A DNA stretch of 64,000 nucleotides from positions 1 to 64,000 of the IMG/VR virus record IMGVR_UViG_3300007522_000367; one strand, written 5' to 3'. The position numbers were made by a program, and so were the translations under genes. Of the stretch, positions 31,977 through 40,614 are shown in pieces. The notes beneath the pieces were generated by a model. The model saw nothing but the letters and a program-made list of their open reading frames with translations, was not told the DNA's origin and searched no databases. This DNA is from a virus. Numbering within the stretch: position 1 is the stretch's first letter; each line of letters starts with the position of its first letter.

Positions 31977-33446
31977 TTAGTACAAATTATTTTTAATATA
32001 TGTTGTTATAAGTTCTTGTTTTTTTTCTCTTAACATTTTAGCAGGCAGTTTATTTCGCAATCCTTGATGCTTAGAATAATGATCATCTAAGTCTAATCCT
32101 AAGCTAGTAACGCCGCCACAACTCCATCCAGCAACTTTCTGATATTCGTCGTCCATGTTACGTAAATCTTCAGCAAGTCTTCCTGCACCAATTGCATTCA
32201 TTTGATCGTTTTTCCAAACAGTCATCCAAGCATTTGTTTTACGAGCAATCGTTGTTTTTAATAAACGCTTTTCATGATGGACTTTATAACCAAATTTTTC
32301 AGGATTTCTATCAATAGGTGAATGATACTCGTGGTGTTCTTTTGAATGTATTAGCAACGGATACCAATACCACAAATCAATGTTAGGATCTGCTACTACT
32401 CGCTCTCTACTCGCTCTAATATTTTCTTCACTTTGATGTGGAAGTCCAACAATAAGATTAATTTGTATTTTTACTCGATCTTTGCTTTTTTGTTTCATAG
32501 AAGCAATAGCATCAAGTACTTTGTCTATATCTGCACCTTTTTGAATTGCTTGTCTAGTTTCTTTATTATAACTTTCTACACCAAAACTTGCGCCACGGAG
32601 TCCGCTTTCAATAAGTAAATCTATTTGATCGGGCCATCGCACTAATAGCTCAGGTTTAATATAAGTGTCAAAGTTAATTTTAAAAGGTAGGCTTGTAATT
32701 ACTTCATGCATTAATTCTAGTTTAACCATACTATCATTATATGTGTCATCCATGAACCAATAATTAGTTGTACCAAATTGTTCATAGTTACGCATAAACT
32801 CCGCATACATATCTTCTTTAGCACGAATATAATCAAATTTGTTTTTATTGTTTAATGGGAAATTGCAAAAGGCACAATTAAAAATACAGCCCCTTGCAAT
32901 TTCCATAGGTAAACTTTGCTGTGCGGTGATGCCGTCTTCAGGCTTCCATATTACTGGAATGTTGCTAATGTCTTTTTTATCGTAATTATGATTGCTGTCA
33001 ACAATCTTTTTGCCGTTAAAATCTTTAAAGATCAAATTAGTATCTTTTCCTGCAAGGTAATTTGTAATAGCAACAGTTGCATCATCTGCGTATCCAGTAA
33101 CAAATATATCAGCAAAATCTAAAAATTCAACCATTCCTTTGGCACCGCCTATAACAAATGGAACATTAAAGCGGTTTCTCAAATTAGTGTAAAACTTATT
33201 GTTATCTTGCAATAGCTCACTAGTGTTAAAAAATGTAGTACTAAATCCTACCCAAAGCGTTTCTTTGCTTACATACTTTTCAAATGCAAGTTCGATATCT
33301 TCTTCTGTTAAACTTTGAAAATAATCAATAACTTTTACTGAATATCCTTGCTGTTCTAGTTCTGTTCTAATGCGATAAGCACCAATGGATCTAAAATAAG
33401 TAGTTGAGCCTAAGTCAATGCCTGTAAATATTATTGCATGATACAT
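31977..33446 (-). CDS. Radical SAM protein of the B12-binding-domain type
   Basis: The 489-aa protein has an N-terminal Rossmann-like region (about residues 1-150, TTYFRSIGAYRIRTELEQQG) placed like the B12-binding domain of this class. The radical SAM core follows with GCIFNCAFC and an aspartate-rich FMDDTYND strand. The canonical DxHxxG B12 motif is not clear, so cobalamin use is uncertain. The C-terminal part has HHEKRLLKTTIARK and SLGLDLDD. Members methylate or rearrange unactivated carbons. Confidence 0.82.
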   Translation of the reverse strand: MYHAIIFTGIDLGSTTYFRSIGAYRIRTELEQQGYSVKVIDYFQSLTEEDIELAFEKYVSKETLWVGFSTTFFNTSELLQDNNKFYTNLRNRFNVPFVIGGAKGMVEFLDFADIFVTGYADDATVAITNYLAGKDTNLIFKDFNGKKIVDSNHNYDKKDISNIPVIWKPEDGITAQQSLPMEIARGCIFNCAFCNFPLNNKNKFDYIRAKEDMYAEFMRNYEQFGTTNYWFMDDTYNDSMVKLELMHEVITSLPFKINFDTYIKPELLVRWPDQIDLLIESGLRGASFGVESYNKETRQAIQKGADIDKVLDAIASMKQKSKDRVKIQINLIVGLPHQSEENIRASRERVVADPNIDLWYWYPLLIHSKEHHEYHSPIDRNPEKFGYKVHHEKRLLKTTIARKTNAWMTVWKNDQMNAIGAGRLAEDLRNMDDEYQKVAGWSCGGVTSLGLDLDDHYSKHQGLRNKLPAKMLREKKQELITTYIKNNLY

Positions 33447-34199
33447 TTATAGTTTTACCAGCTTGATTACCCATGCACTAGGATCAAGCTCCCACCAACG
33501 ATGTTGAAAATTCCAGCGACCGGGTTTTGCGTGATGATTGTTATGCCATCCTTCTCCCCAAGTAATTACTGCTAGCCACCATGTGTTTCGACTATCTTCT
33601 TTTGTTACAAAGTTTTTGTATCCCCACATATGATTACCATAGTTACTTAGTACACTTGCCCATATTTGTATTCCCATAGGAATAATTCCGCCAAATATTA
33701 ACACATTAACTCCGCCTAACACAAACAATACTGCACACCATATTAATAATATCAAGTAATAATAGTTATGCAACACCAAATGGAACCTGTCTGTAATTAA
33801 TCTACGCACTGCCCATTTGTTCATTTCAAAATTGTACTTGGGTATTAGTACATTCCATAGTCCTAGGTGAGGACCGTGCGGATCACCTTCTTTGTCGCTG
33901 TGCGTATGATGCTGATTATGCACTGCGACCCATCCGATACTACTTCCAGTGCCGCCGATTGCTCCAAAGAATGTAAACAAATACTCCATCCATTTATAAC
34001 AAAACTTAAAACTGTTATGTGTAAGGTAGCGATGAAATGTTATTGTGATCCCTAAACACCCTGTTAAGAAATATACGGCCAAACTAAGTAACCACCAGTG
34101 TGTAGATGGGGCAAAAAATACCATATACTCAATCATTGCTGTTGCAACTGCTTGAATGTATGGAAAATACGACGTGTTTGCTCTAAATAAGTTCTTCAT
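33447..34199 (-). CDS. Second membrane fatty-acid desaturase
   Basis: The 250-aa protein has HRYLTH, HNQHHTH and WHNNHH histidine boxes and four hydrophobic segments, the same order as the 24578-25336 enzyme but clearly diverged. It starts 3 nt after the upstream stop and abuts the radical SAM gene downstream (TAAATG). Two desaturases in one phage suggest serial or different acyl substrates. It would act in the host membrane. Confidence 0.9.
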   Translation of the reverse strand: MKNLFRANTSYFPYIQAVATAMIEYMVFFAPSTHWWLLSLAVYFLTGCLGITITFHRYLTHNSFKFCYKWMEYLFTFFGAIGGTGSSIGWVAVHNQHHTHSDKEGDPHGPHLGLWNVLIPKYNFEMNKWAVRRLITDRFHLVLHNYYYLILLIWCAVLFVLGGVNVLIFGGIIPMGIQIWASVLSNYGNHMWGYKNFVTKEDSRNTWWLAVITWGEGWHNNHHAKPGRWNFQHRWWELDPSAWVIKLVKL

Positions 34200-34202
34200 A
34201 CT

Positions 34203-35054
34203 CTATTTATCAACCTCTATATTGCCTATAAATTCTTTTGATAATATATCACCGTCTAACAACATGTCGAACGGATGTTTTTTTCCAAAAAACTCATTTT
34301 TCACCCAAGCATTTTCTTCAGGAATATAATCTAACCAAGGACTACATCCTATTATTAAATTTGTTCTTGTATTTTCTGTGCGATCATTTGCAAATACTCT
34401 ATGTGCAATATTAGTGTCCCAACTGTATATATTTCCTAACTCAAGATTATAAGGTTGTACATTATCCATTTCAAAGTAAAATTCTTTACTTGTAGTAATA
34501 GGAATATTAAGTCTTAAGTTTACAAATATTTCTTCATCTCTGTGCCAACCAGCCTTAGGATCGTTAGGTTGCTCACTTGCTATAATAGTGCTTATCCTGC
34601 TTCTTACTACTGTACGCTTAATATTTGATAAGAATTTACCAAGTTCGCCTTCTAAACTACATGCAGTTGGTTTTATAAATCCGTAGGTGTCGTAATAACT
34701 GTCTTTTAAGTAAGAATAATTGTGAGTTTGATTATAAAAGAACTCACCTGGAATATTCTTCGGAGTGCCAACACTACTATAATTTTCATCCAAGTTATCT
34801 TGATGGTTAGGATTGTATCGCAAGCTAAGACTTTTATAATAACTTGTATTTTGAGTTTTAGTTTGCCAACCTATTGGCTTGTATTTTTCTAATACATCTG
34901 CAACAGATAGTTGTAATGATTCTAAATTATAGTTTAATTTTACACTAACATTTTTTACGTCAGTATTTATTAAATTGCTGTTCATTCTTGTAACTCTGTA
35001 CAACCATTCATGTACTGTAGAACTGTCGGGACACAATGACACTGGATATATCAT
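34203..35054 (-). CDS. 2OG/Fe(II) oxygenase-like protein (AspH-like)
   Basis: The 283-aa protein has a variable N-terminal half and then GWHRDEEIFVNLRLNIPI (His-x-Asp). YSWDTNIAHRVFANDRTENTRTN gives the distal His and Arg. NIPGEFFYNQ and PWLDY lie around the core. The family hydroxylates Asp/Asn or small molecules. It is ATGA-coupled to the acetyltransferase gene. Confidence 0.78.
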   Translation of the reverse strand: MIYPVSLCPDSSTVHEWLYRVTRMNSNLINTDVKNVSVKLNYNLESLQLSVADVLEKYKPIGWQTKTQNTSYYKSLSLRYNPNHQDNLDENYSSVGTPKNIPGEFFYNQTHNYSYLKDSYYDTYGFIKPTACSLEGELGKFLSNIKRTVVRSRISTIIASEQPNDPKAGWHRDEEIFVNLRLNIPITTSKEFYFEMDNVQPYNLELGNIYSWDTNIAHRVFANDRTENTRTNLIIGCSPWLDYIPEENAWVKNEFFGKKHPFDMLLDGDILSKEFIGNIEVDK

Positions 35055-35626
35055 TGTTTGCTCCGCTTATATAATGCTATATCGAGTTCTGCAACTAGTT
35101 GTCTAGTGTATTGTATTTCTTTAGGCTCGTCGTACCATTTTAAATTTTGGTAAATTTCTCTCGGGCCGCCAAATGTGCTTGCACGACCTTGGCTCATGCG
35201 TTTTAGAAAATTTACAAGTTTATGATTGTATGTATTAAACGTTAGCCATACTTTACTATACCCTTGATTTTCTGCCCAGTCTATTTGCTTAGGGAATATA
35301 GTCCTTGCCTGGCACCAATGGCCACCACCGCGATAGTCAGGGTGTGTAAAGGCACGTACTCCTATAATAGGAATATCATTGTATACATATGCTCCGCTCA
35401 TTGCAATCGGTCTATCTTTGTCACTGACAATATTAAATATTTCAAATCGTTTTTTAATATAAAATAAACGTAACAACGTGTGCGGTTTATTTTGCCAATC
35501 ACTTATGTCATAATTGGCGTAAGCAGGTTCCTGCAGGTAATAAGCATCCTCACAAAGTTTTATTAGTTTGATATGCTGTTCTTCTGTAATAGTATCAGGT
35601 GTAAAAGTATCAACGTAATAGTTCAT
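35051..35626 (-). CDS. GNAT-like acetyltransferase
   Basis: I chose ATG 35626, preceded by ATAGGAGT; the frame is open further upstream without a ribosome site. The 191-aa protein has VRAFTHPDYRGGGHW, which fits the acetyl-CoA loop (RxxGxG) and a following AENQGYSKVWLTFN strand. It would transfer an acyl group from acyl-CoA to an amine. The substrate is unknown. Confidence 0.65.
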   Translation of the reverse strand: MNYYVDTFTPDTITEEQHIKLIKLCEDAYYLQEPAYANYDISDWQNKPHTLLRLFYIKKRFEIFNIVSDKDRPIAMSGAYVYNDIPIIGVRAFTHPDYRGGGHWCQARTIFPKQIDWAENQGYSKVWLTFNTYNHKLVNFLKRMSQGRASTFGGPREIYQNLKWYDEPKEIQYTRQLVAELDIALYKRSKQ

Positions 35627-35646
35627 TTTTTGCACTCCTATAGTCA

Positions 35647-35703
35647 TTAATGGTCTGCATTTGTTAATCGCGGCCAAGGTAGTTCTACAAAATATTCAGG
35701 CAT
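35647..35703 (-). CDS. Candidate micro-ORF, 18 aa, in an island gap
   Basis: The ORF MPEYFVELPWPRLTNADH begins in the last codons of the upstream gene (ATGCCTGA overlap) and occupies most of one of the only two real gaps (69 nt) in the minus-strand island. No ribosome site is strong. It could be a short peptide gene, possibly a substrate for neighbouring enzymes. Confidence 0.35.
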   Translation of the reverse strand: MPEYFVELPWPRLTNADH

Positions 35704-36277
35704 ATTTTTTCATACCTTCGTATGTAACTGGTTCTTTTCCTCTAATATGTACCGTATACCTAAAATCGCATACAGTTTCTTTCCATTTATAATGCCAAGA
35801 AGGGTCTGTAGGCACCATAAAGGCTTGACCTTTTGGAACTAATTTATGATACTCATCATTTAGCGTATCATATGCTTCTAGGGGAGATTCAACAAATCCT
35901 CCTTGGATAGGAACTATAATGTCATATGTTCTAACGATACCGTTTGGACCATCTATTTCTGGATGTTGCATCAATGGACGCCATTCTGACTGGTATCCAT
36001 TTCTACTACGTTTTATGTTTAATGTATACCATAACTTTTTAGGTCCTAACGAAAGCCCTTCGACAAGGTCCTTTATAGCATCACACTGTAATAGATCATA
36101 ATCATTTTGTAACAGTGTCCAAAAACACCAGGCATCTTTTCTATTAGGATTTATCTCTTTAGTAGTATATTCTTGAAACCCTTGCCCTCGCCAATATTCT
36201 TCAGGCACAGACTCAATAAACTCTTTGATAGATTCTGCTTGTATTTTAATTTTAGGAAAATAATAAAACGGATACAT
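35696..36277 (-). CDS. Hypothetical protein, possible 2OG-like double-stranded beta helix
   Basis: ATG 36277 follows GTAGGAG and overlaps the preceding stop (TAATG). The 193-aa protein has RPLMQHPEIDG and SWHYKWKETVCDFRYTVHIRGK. A His/Glu pair and late His and Arg occur in the order of neighbouring 2OG oxygenases, but the His-x-Asp is not clean (HPEID). I treat it as a member of the same general fold with low certainty. Confidence 0.55.
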   Translation of the reverse strand: MYPFYYFPKIKIQAESIKEFIESVPEEYWRGQGFQEYTTKEINPNRKDAWCFWTLLQNDYDLLQCDAIKDLVEGLSLGPKKLWYTLNIKRSRNGYQSEWRPLMQHPEIDGPNGIVRTYDIIVPIQGGFVESPLEAYDTLNDEYHKLVPKGQAFMVPTDPSWHYKWKETVCDFRYTVHIRGKEPVTYEGMKKYA

Positions 36278-36771
36278 TAAAATGCTCCTACAGAAATTAA
36301 TTTTTGAAACGTGTAAGGATACTTGCATTGTAGCATAAAAGCACTTCTCCATCCATCTGTATTATTTTCATAACCATGCATAACACTACAATCAAACGCT
36401 GTAGGACAGTCTGTAAGAACACTGTCTGCTTTTTCTCTATCTATGTAAAAGTCCAAAGGAGTATTATAGTTATCTAAAGGAAATAGAATATTTACAGTCC
36501 TTCTAATAGTTCCTGCTGCACTATCTTCGTGTGCTCCTACTACGCTGTGTGCTTCGGTCCTTATAAAACTACACGAATAAAAAATCTTAGGCATAACAAA
36601 TTGGTCTAATATATTTTTTATTAAAAGATTGTCCATGTTGAAAGCTGAATGTACTTGCTGTGGTACTTTTCTGCCTAATTCTGCATAACCATCCGAGTAA
36701 TTTAGACTGTTTGCAACATCTAATAAATCTTGTCTTGCATAATTTATATTTTCTAATTTTTTATAAATCAT
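36277..36771 (-). CDS. 2OG/Fe(II) oxygenase-like protein
   Basis: The 164-aa protein has GAHEDSAAGTIRRTVNI (His-x-Asp) and FDCSVMHGYENNTDGWRSAFML (distal His and Arg). It is one of several short oxygenase-like genes in a row. Its start overlaps the previous stop (TAATG). Confidence 0.7.
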   Translation of the reverse strand: MIYKKLENINYARQDLLDVANSLNYSDGYAELGRKVPQQVHSAFNMDNLLIKNILDQFVMPKIFYSCSFIRTEAHSVVGAHEDSAAGTIRRTVNILFPLDNYNTPLDFYIDREKADSVLTDCPTAFDCSVMHGYENNTDGWRSAFMLQCKYPYTFQKLISVGAF

Positions 36772-37505
36772 TAGCTTTCCCCAGCGTCTAACACATCTAA
36801 TATGCGTAATACATTATCGTAAGTCTTTGGAATATTCATTACCAAATGTATACTATCTTGTGTATAACTATGTGTACGATGTGTTTTACGTGTATCAATG
36901 TAATATGCCCGGCCTTCGTCTATTTGTCTAATACGATGATCATGCTCCCATTCATACGCTGTATGATTTGTATTTGTTAAAAATATAACTATTCTAAATG
37001 TTCTTCTTTGCAGTAATATACCGTCTCGATGTTTCGGAAACCATGCTCCTGTGTTTAGTTTAACTAAACTGCAACGACCTAACTTAGGGAAATAGTCTAC
37101 AATATGCTGTAAACTAGGAAGGTCTTTGTATAATTGTGTAGGAGTATCAAAGTCAAGTTCAGACAATTTGCGACCTGTTCGTCTCATTGCTTCAGGCATA
37201 CTTAAACTATCTGTAGGAGTATCACCAGGCAGGCCTACTAAATTTAAACCTTGTCTATCATTTAGCAATCCTTCTCTATGCAAATAAGGTATCCACATAT
37301 TATCATACTGTTTAATCTCTTTTCTAAACTCGTTTAGATCAACTTTAAACTTCAATGGAACAAAATCACCAATAGCATCTAGCTGCAATTCGCATGCAAT
37401 GTCCATAATTTTAGGGTTTGTAATAACTCCATCATTGTATAATTGAGTATAGTTTACTTTTAGTTTTGCTTGCTCTTCAGCAGTAACAATATGACTATTA
37501 TCCAT
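36771..37505 (-). CDS. 2OG/Fe(II) oxygenase-like protein (AspH-like)
   Basis: The 244-aa protein has KLNTGAWFPKHRDG (His-x-Asp) and TRKTHRTHSYTQDSIHLVMN (distal His) near the end. The middle FRIVIFLTN strand is typical of AspH-like enzymes. It overlaps the upstream gene by 8 nt. Substrate unknown. Confidence 0.75.
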   Translation of the reverse strand: MDNSHIVTAEEQAKLKVNYTQLYNDGVITNPKIMDIACELQLDAIGDFVPLKFKVDLNEFRKEIKQYDNMWIPYLHREGLLNDRQGLNLVGLPGDTPTDSLSMPEAMRRTGRKLSELDFDTPTQLYKDLPSLQHIVDYFPKLGRCSLVKLNTGAWFPKHRDGILLQRRTFRIVIFLTNTNHTAYEWEHDHRIRQIDEGRAYYIDTRKTHRTHSYTQDSIHLVMNIPKTYDNVLRILDVLDAGES

Positions 37506-38199
37506 TATAAATCTCCGTAAAAATACTTAGTCCAATTTTTTGTTTTATTCCAGCGGCCTTGAAATTACTAGAACAGTGAATTCTTAAACTATCAAATGCT
37601 ATTATCGATCCAATAGTCCAAGGAAAATAAGAATGTACGCTAAGACATTCAAGCCATGTAGATTTTAAATGGCCAAGCATTTTAGTTTTTATATTTTTAG
37701 GAATACCGGTGTCAACTAAATTTTCAACATCAGTATATTCATAAAGGTGCTTATTGTAAAAAATAACTTCTTTATCAAATACTTCATCTTTAAAAAACTT
37801 TACAGGGCCGCCGTAATAGAATTGATCAAACATAACTAGTTTAATCTTATTGCAGTCACCGCTTTCTACCCATAACGGAATAGTAAATGCTTTGTAGGTG
37901 TTTGGATAATCGTAACTATCATCTATGTGCAGTATGTGAGGAGTATCTACATCAAAAAAATGGCAAGCCCGAACTTTAAAGTTGCCAAATTGTTTACGCA
38001 AAGGAATTAGTATGTCGTCAATTATACCCGTTCCTTCTTTTACATAAACTACTTTTGGACCTGTGTTTTTTTCTATTTTGTCTTGACTGTGATAGTAGTC
38101 TAATAGAAATTTAATCTTAGTTTTATCCAATGCGTTAACTATTTGCACAGGATCAGAATGTGTTTTTTTAATTTCTTCTATTTGTGTACTACTACGCAT
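37498..38199 (-). CDS. 2OG/Fe(II) oxygenase-like protein
   Basis: ATG 38199 follows TAAGAGAA; the longer in-frame extension runs into the preceding gene. The 233-aa protein has HILHIDDSYDYP (His-x-Asp) and IIAFDSLRIHCSSNFKA with distal His and a Lys/Arg. It overlaps the radical SAM gene end by 8 nt. Confidence 0.72.
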   Translation of the reverse strand: MRSSTQIEEIKKTHSDPVQIVNALDKTKIKFLLDYYHSQDKIEKNTGPKVVYVKEGTGIIDDILIPLRKQFGNFKVRACHFFDVDTPHILHIDDSYDYPNTYKAFTIPLWVESGDCNKIKLVMFDQFYYGGPVKFFKDEVFDKEVIFYNKHLYEYTDVENLVDTGIPKNIKTKMLGHLKSTWLECLSVHSYFPWTIGSIIAFDSLRIHCSSNFKAAGIKQKIGLSIFTEIYNG

Positions 38200-39307
38200 G
38201 TTTTCTCTTAGGTATCTTACTATCAGCACTTGATACACAACTCTTAGTAATACACGTCTTAGGTGTCTTAAACAGTGTAAAACCTGTTTCGATGTTACCA
38301 AGGGGTGCGTCGTGACAACTATAGCTTCTTTTTACACTACCGTCTGGCTCCCGTATTATAATGCCACTGTAACCGGCATTGCAAGCCCATCCTTCAAAAT
38401 TGTTGAAATTAAAGGCATTAAAGCGTTCTGCTTGGTCCATGTACCACGTTTCGCCTTTTGAGTCTTTTAATTCTACTTGCATATGCCACGGAACGCTGGC
38501 ATCATTCTTGCCCATAATATCTCTAGGCACTTGAAAGTTTGGTTTAGGTCGACATTCCCACTTACGCTTGCTTTCTGTGTACGCACGTTGCGGCATACCG
38601 TTGTGTAAACGCTTTAGATTGTCTGCTGTATACCCATCTACTACTCGGCTTGCTGTAGGGTCGCTTTGAGGCTTTAGCGTTACGTTTATACCTTGTTCGT
38701 GAAAAAACAATGCGTTCTCCCAATCACGTTCAAACCAATCCGGCACCATAACCATGTTGATTGTAACTTGTACATCATGCTCTTGACAGAAGATTAGCTT
38801 GTCGGCAAAGTCCTGCATCTTCTCAATACTGTTTACGTGCTCTGTATGCAAACTTGCAGTTATACTAGCACGATGAAACGGCTTAACTGCTTCTACATAT
38901 TCTTCATGCCACTTCATATTACGTGACATGTTTGTTGTCATGTGTACACTAGTATAATTAGTGTTATTAACGTCATTAGCAAGATGAGAAAGAATATCAA
39001 GATACCCAGGGTGGAATGTTGGCTCACCACCACTAAGACTAAAGTGAAAACTGTTAAAACCGTTATCACGTGCCTGTCTTTTTATTTCGTCAATTGTTTT
39101 GAGACATAGCTCGGTAGGCCTGTGGTCTTTTTTATCGCTTCTTGCATAAGGCCAGCAGTAGCTACACTTGTAGTTACAAAATCGTCCAAGTAACCAGCTG
39201 ACCGTGAAGAGGTCTCGATATAAGAGAGTTCGTTGACCCACACTGACGATATCGTCGAATGGTATCTTAGTGAAGTCATAATTACTCCATTTTAAATCTT
39301 CAGTCAT
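38192..39307 (-). CDS. Radical SAM protein with C-terminal Cys-rich region
   Basis: The 371-aa protein has Cys44-x3-Cys48-x2-Cys51 (FCNYKCSYC), SLSGGEPTFHPG for SAM, and a C-terminal region with several Cys (GWACNAGY, YSCHDAPLG, TCITKSCVS) that may hold an auxiliary SPASM/Twitch-like cluster. Such enzymes often modify peptides. It is the first gene behind its own early promoter at 39314-39342. Confidence 0.88.
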   Translation of the reverse strand: MTEDLKWSNYDFTKIPFDDIVSVGQRTLLYRDLFTVSWLLGRFCNYKCSYCWPYARSDKKDHRPTELCLKTIDEIKRQARDNGFNSFHFSLSGGEPTFHPGYLDILSHLANDVNNTNYTSVHMTTNMSRNMKWHEEYVEAVKPFHRASITASLHTEHVNSIEKMQDFADKLIFCQEHDVQVTINMVMVPDWFERDWENALFFHEQGINVTLKPQSDPTASRVVDGYTADNLKRLHNGMPQRAYTESKRKWECRPKPNFQVPRDIMGKNDASVPWHMQVELKDSKGETWYMDQAERFNAFNFNNFEGWACNAGYSGIIIREPDGSVKRSYSCHDAPLGNIETGFTLFKTPKTCITKSCVSSADSKIPKRKHA

Positions 39308-39313
39308 ATTTTT

Positions 39314-39342
39314 ATTATACTACATTTTTTAAGTTTAGTCAA
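39314..39342 (-). promoter_or_regulatory. Sigma-70 type early promoter for the 39307 radical SAM operon
   Basis: On the minus strand, TTGACT (39337-39342) and TATAAT (39314-39319) are spaced by 17 nt. It can drive the oxygenase/radical SAM genes from 39307 leftward. Confidence 0.82.
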
Positions 39343-39421
39343 GATATTTTGCTAAGTTAGGAATATAATTATTAATTCTAATATTTTGAGCAGTATCTGT
39401 TTTTTTAATATATTCTTTCAA
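39335..39421 (-). CDS. Candidate short ORF, 28 aa, TTG start, possibly frame-shifted tail of the next micro-ORF
   Basis: A 28-codon ORF (starting with MKEYIKKTDTAQ, ending in NLAKYLD) overlaps the 3' part of the 19-aa ORF in a different frame. One frameshift in the A/T-rich GAATATATTAAA stretch would join the two into about 43 residues. It covers the rest of the 149-nt gap up to the promoter -35. Confidence 0.3.
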   Translation of the reverse strand: MKEYIKKTDTAQNIRINNYIPNLAKYLD

Positions 39422-39464
39422 CTGTTATACATGCATGATTTTCTAAAAAATAACACTTAGGCAT
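39405..39464 (-). CDS. Candidate micro-ORF, 19 aa, after a twitch radical SAM gene
   Basis: MPKCYFLENHACITVERIY starts inside the last codons of the preceding gene (ATGCCTAA overlap), the same arrangement as the 18-aa ORF at 35647-35703. It contains two Cys. It may be a degraded or frameshifted gene together with the following short ORF, or a peptide gene. Confidence 0.35.
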   Translation of the reverse strand: MPKCYFLENHACITVERIY

Positions 39465-40614
39465 CTTTAAACTCCTGTACAAGATCAAATAAGTTTTCAC
39501 CTCTGCTTGCATCTAGCGCAGCAGTGTACGACAAGAACTTATCGTACTTAGCGGTCCAATCCTCAGCATACATATAATCAATAATACCTTGCACTTTATC
39601 TAAATGCAAGTAAGGTTGCAACTGTGCAGCGGCTTGATCTTTTAAATGTTTAGGTAATACTCTAATGTTTAATTCTTCTGGATGATTGAGAATGTTGAAG
39701 TATATTCTATGTCCATACGGATTAGCCCAGTCTATTAGTTCAGGCAGTCTTAGTATATTGTACATTTGTACTGTGCAGTGTATTTCAATGCCTGCGTTAG
39801 GCAGTTGCCTAACCTTTTCAAAGTTCTTTACAATCGTATCCCATTTACTAGGATGTCTAATATAATGATCTAATGCACCTGTTGCATCTATTGAACAATT
39901 AAGTTGTACTCGCTTAAAGTGAATCCATCGTTCAAGTAACCAAGGCGGTAGTTTAACTAGATTAGTATTGTACTTTAGACGTATATCCTTTGCAGTACCG
40001 TTGTCAATAAAGTAATCTAATAATTTCTGCTGTTCTTTAATAACTGTAGGTTCGCCGCCAGTTAAGTATATTTCGTCAACAGTGTGTGCAATACTAAACA
40101 AGTTTTCCCAAGTCTTTTCGTGCTCCGGCCAGTCCATACTACTAAGTCGCTTGTATTCGCTTTCACTTAGTGCAGTTTCAACTAGGTTCCATTCTTTAAC
40201 CCACATGTTACTTGCATACGGATTACACATGCGACATTTTAAATTACACAAGTTTCCTAACCGTAGGTCAACATACTTTATGTTAAAGGGAGCATCAACA
40301 GTGTACTCTTTCTCTTCTTTCCACTTGTTGTTCCAACTTTGTCTAGCACTTTTAATGCCAACATCTTCTTCTCTAAAACAACGTGTACACATTTCAGGAC
40401 GTTCGCCAGCAAGTAACTGCTTACGAATAGTAGTATATACTTCACTATTCCATGCTTCTTGTAAGTCGTCTCGTTGTAGTTTATAAGGGGTGCCGTCTTT
40501 TTTAGTGATAAAGTTTTTACCCGGAGTGCTGTTGCAGCACACACGAAGATTGCCGCTTGCATTAGTAGCAAGATGCATCCACGGTAATGCGCAGAATGTT
40601 TTAGATTGAGTCAT
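39457..40614 (-). CDS. Twitch-domain radical SAM protein
   Basis: ATG 40614 precedes FCALPWMHLATNASG; an in-frame extension to 40641 is less likely. The 385-aa protein has an N-terminal Cys set (FCALPW, VCCNS, MCTRCFREE) for a second cluster, then CNLKCRMC for the SAM cluster and LTGGEPTV. This N-terminal Twitch-type architecture recurs in three more genes here. The substrate of the family is unknown. It overlaps the preceding gene by 14 nt. Confidence 0.85.
   Translation of the reverse strand: MTQSKTFCALPWMHLATNASGNLRVCCNSTPGKNFITKKDGTPYKLQRDDLQEAWNSEVYTTIRKQLLAGERPEMCTRCFREEDVGIKSARQSWNNKWKEEKEYTVDAPFNIKYVDLRLGNLCNLKCRMCNPYASNMWVKEWNLVETALSESEYKRLSSMDWPEHEKTWENLFSIAHTVDEIYLTGGEPTVIKEQQKLLDYFIDNGTAKDIRLKYNTNLVKLPPWLLERWIHFKRVQLNCSIDATGALDHYIRHPSKWDTIVKNFEKVRQLPNAGIEIHCTVQMYNILRLPELIDWANPYGHRIYFNILNHPEELNIRVLPKHLKDQAAAQLQPYLHLDKVQGIIDYMYAEDWTAKYDKFLSYTAALDASRGENLFDLVQEFKDA

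Noticed and set aside
34195-34206. GATAAATAG on the minus strand as a late promoter for the second desaturase
   Set aside because: It is the last codons and stop of the upstream gene, 3 nt from the start codon.
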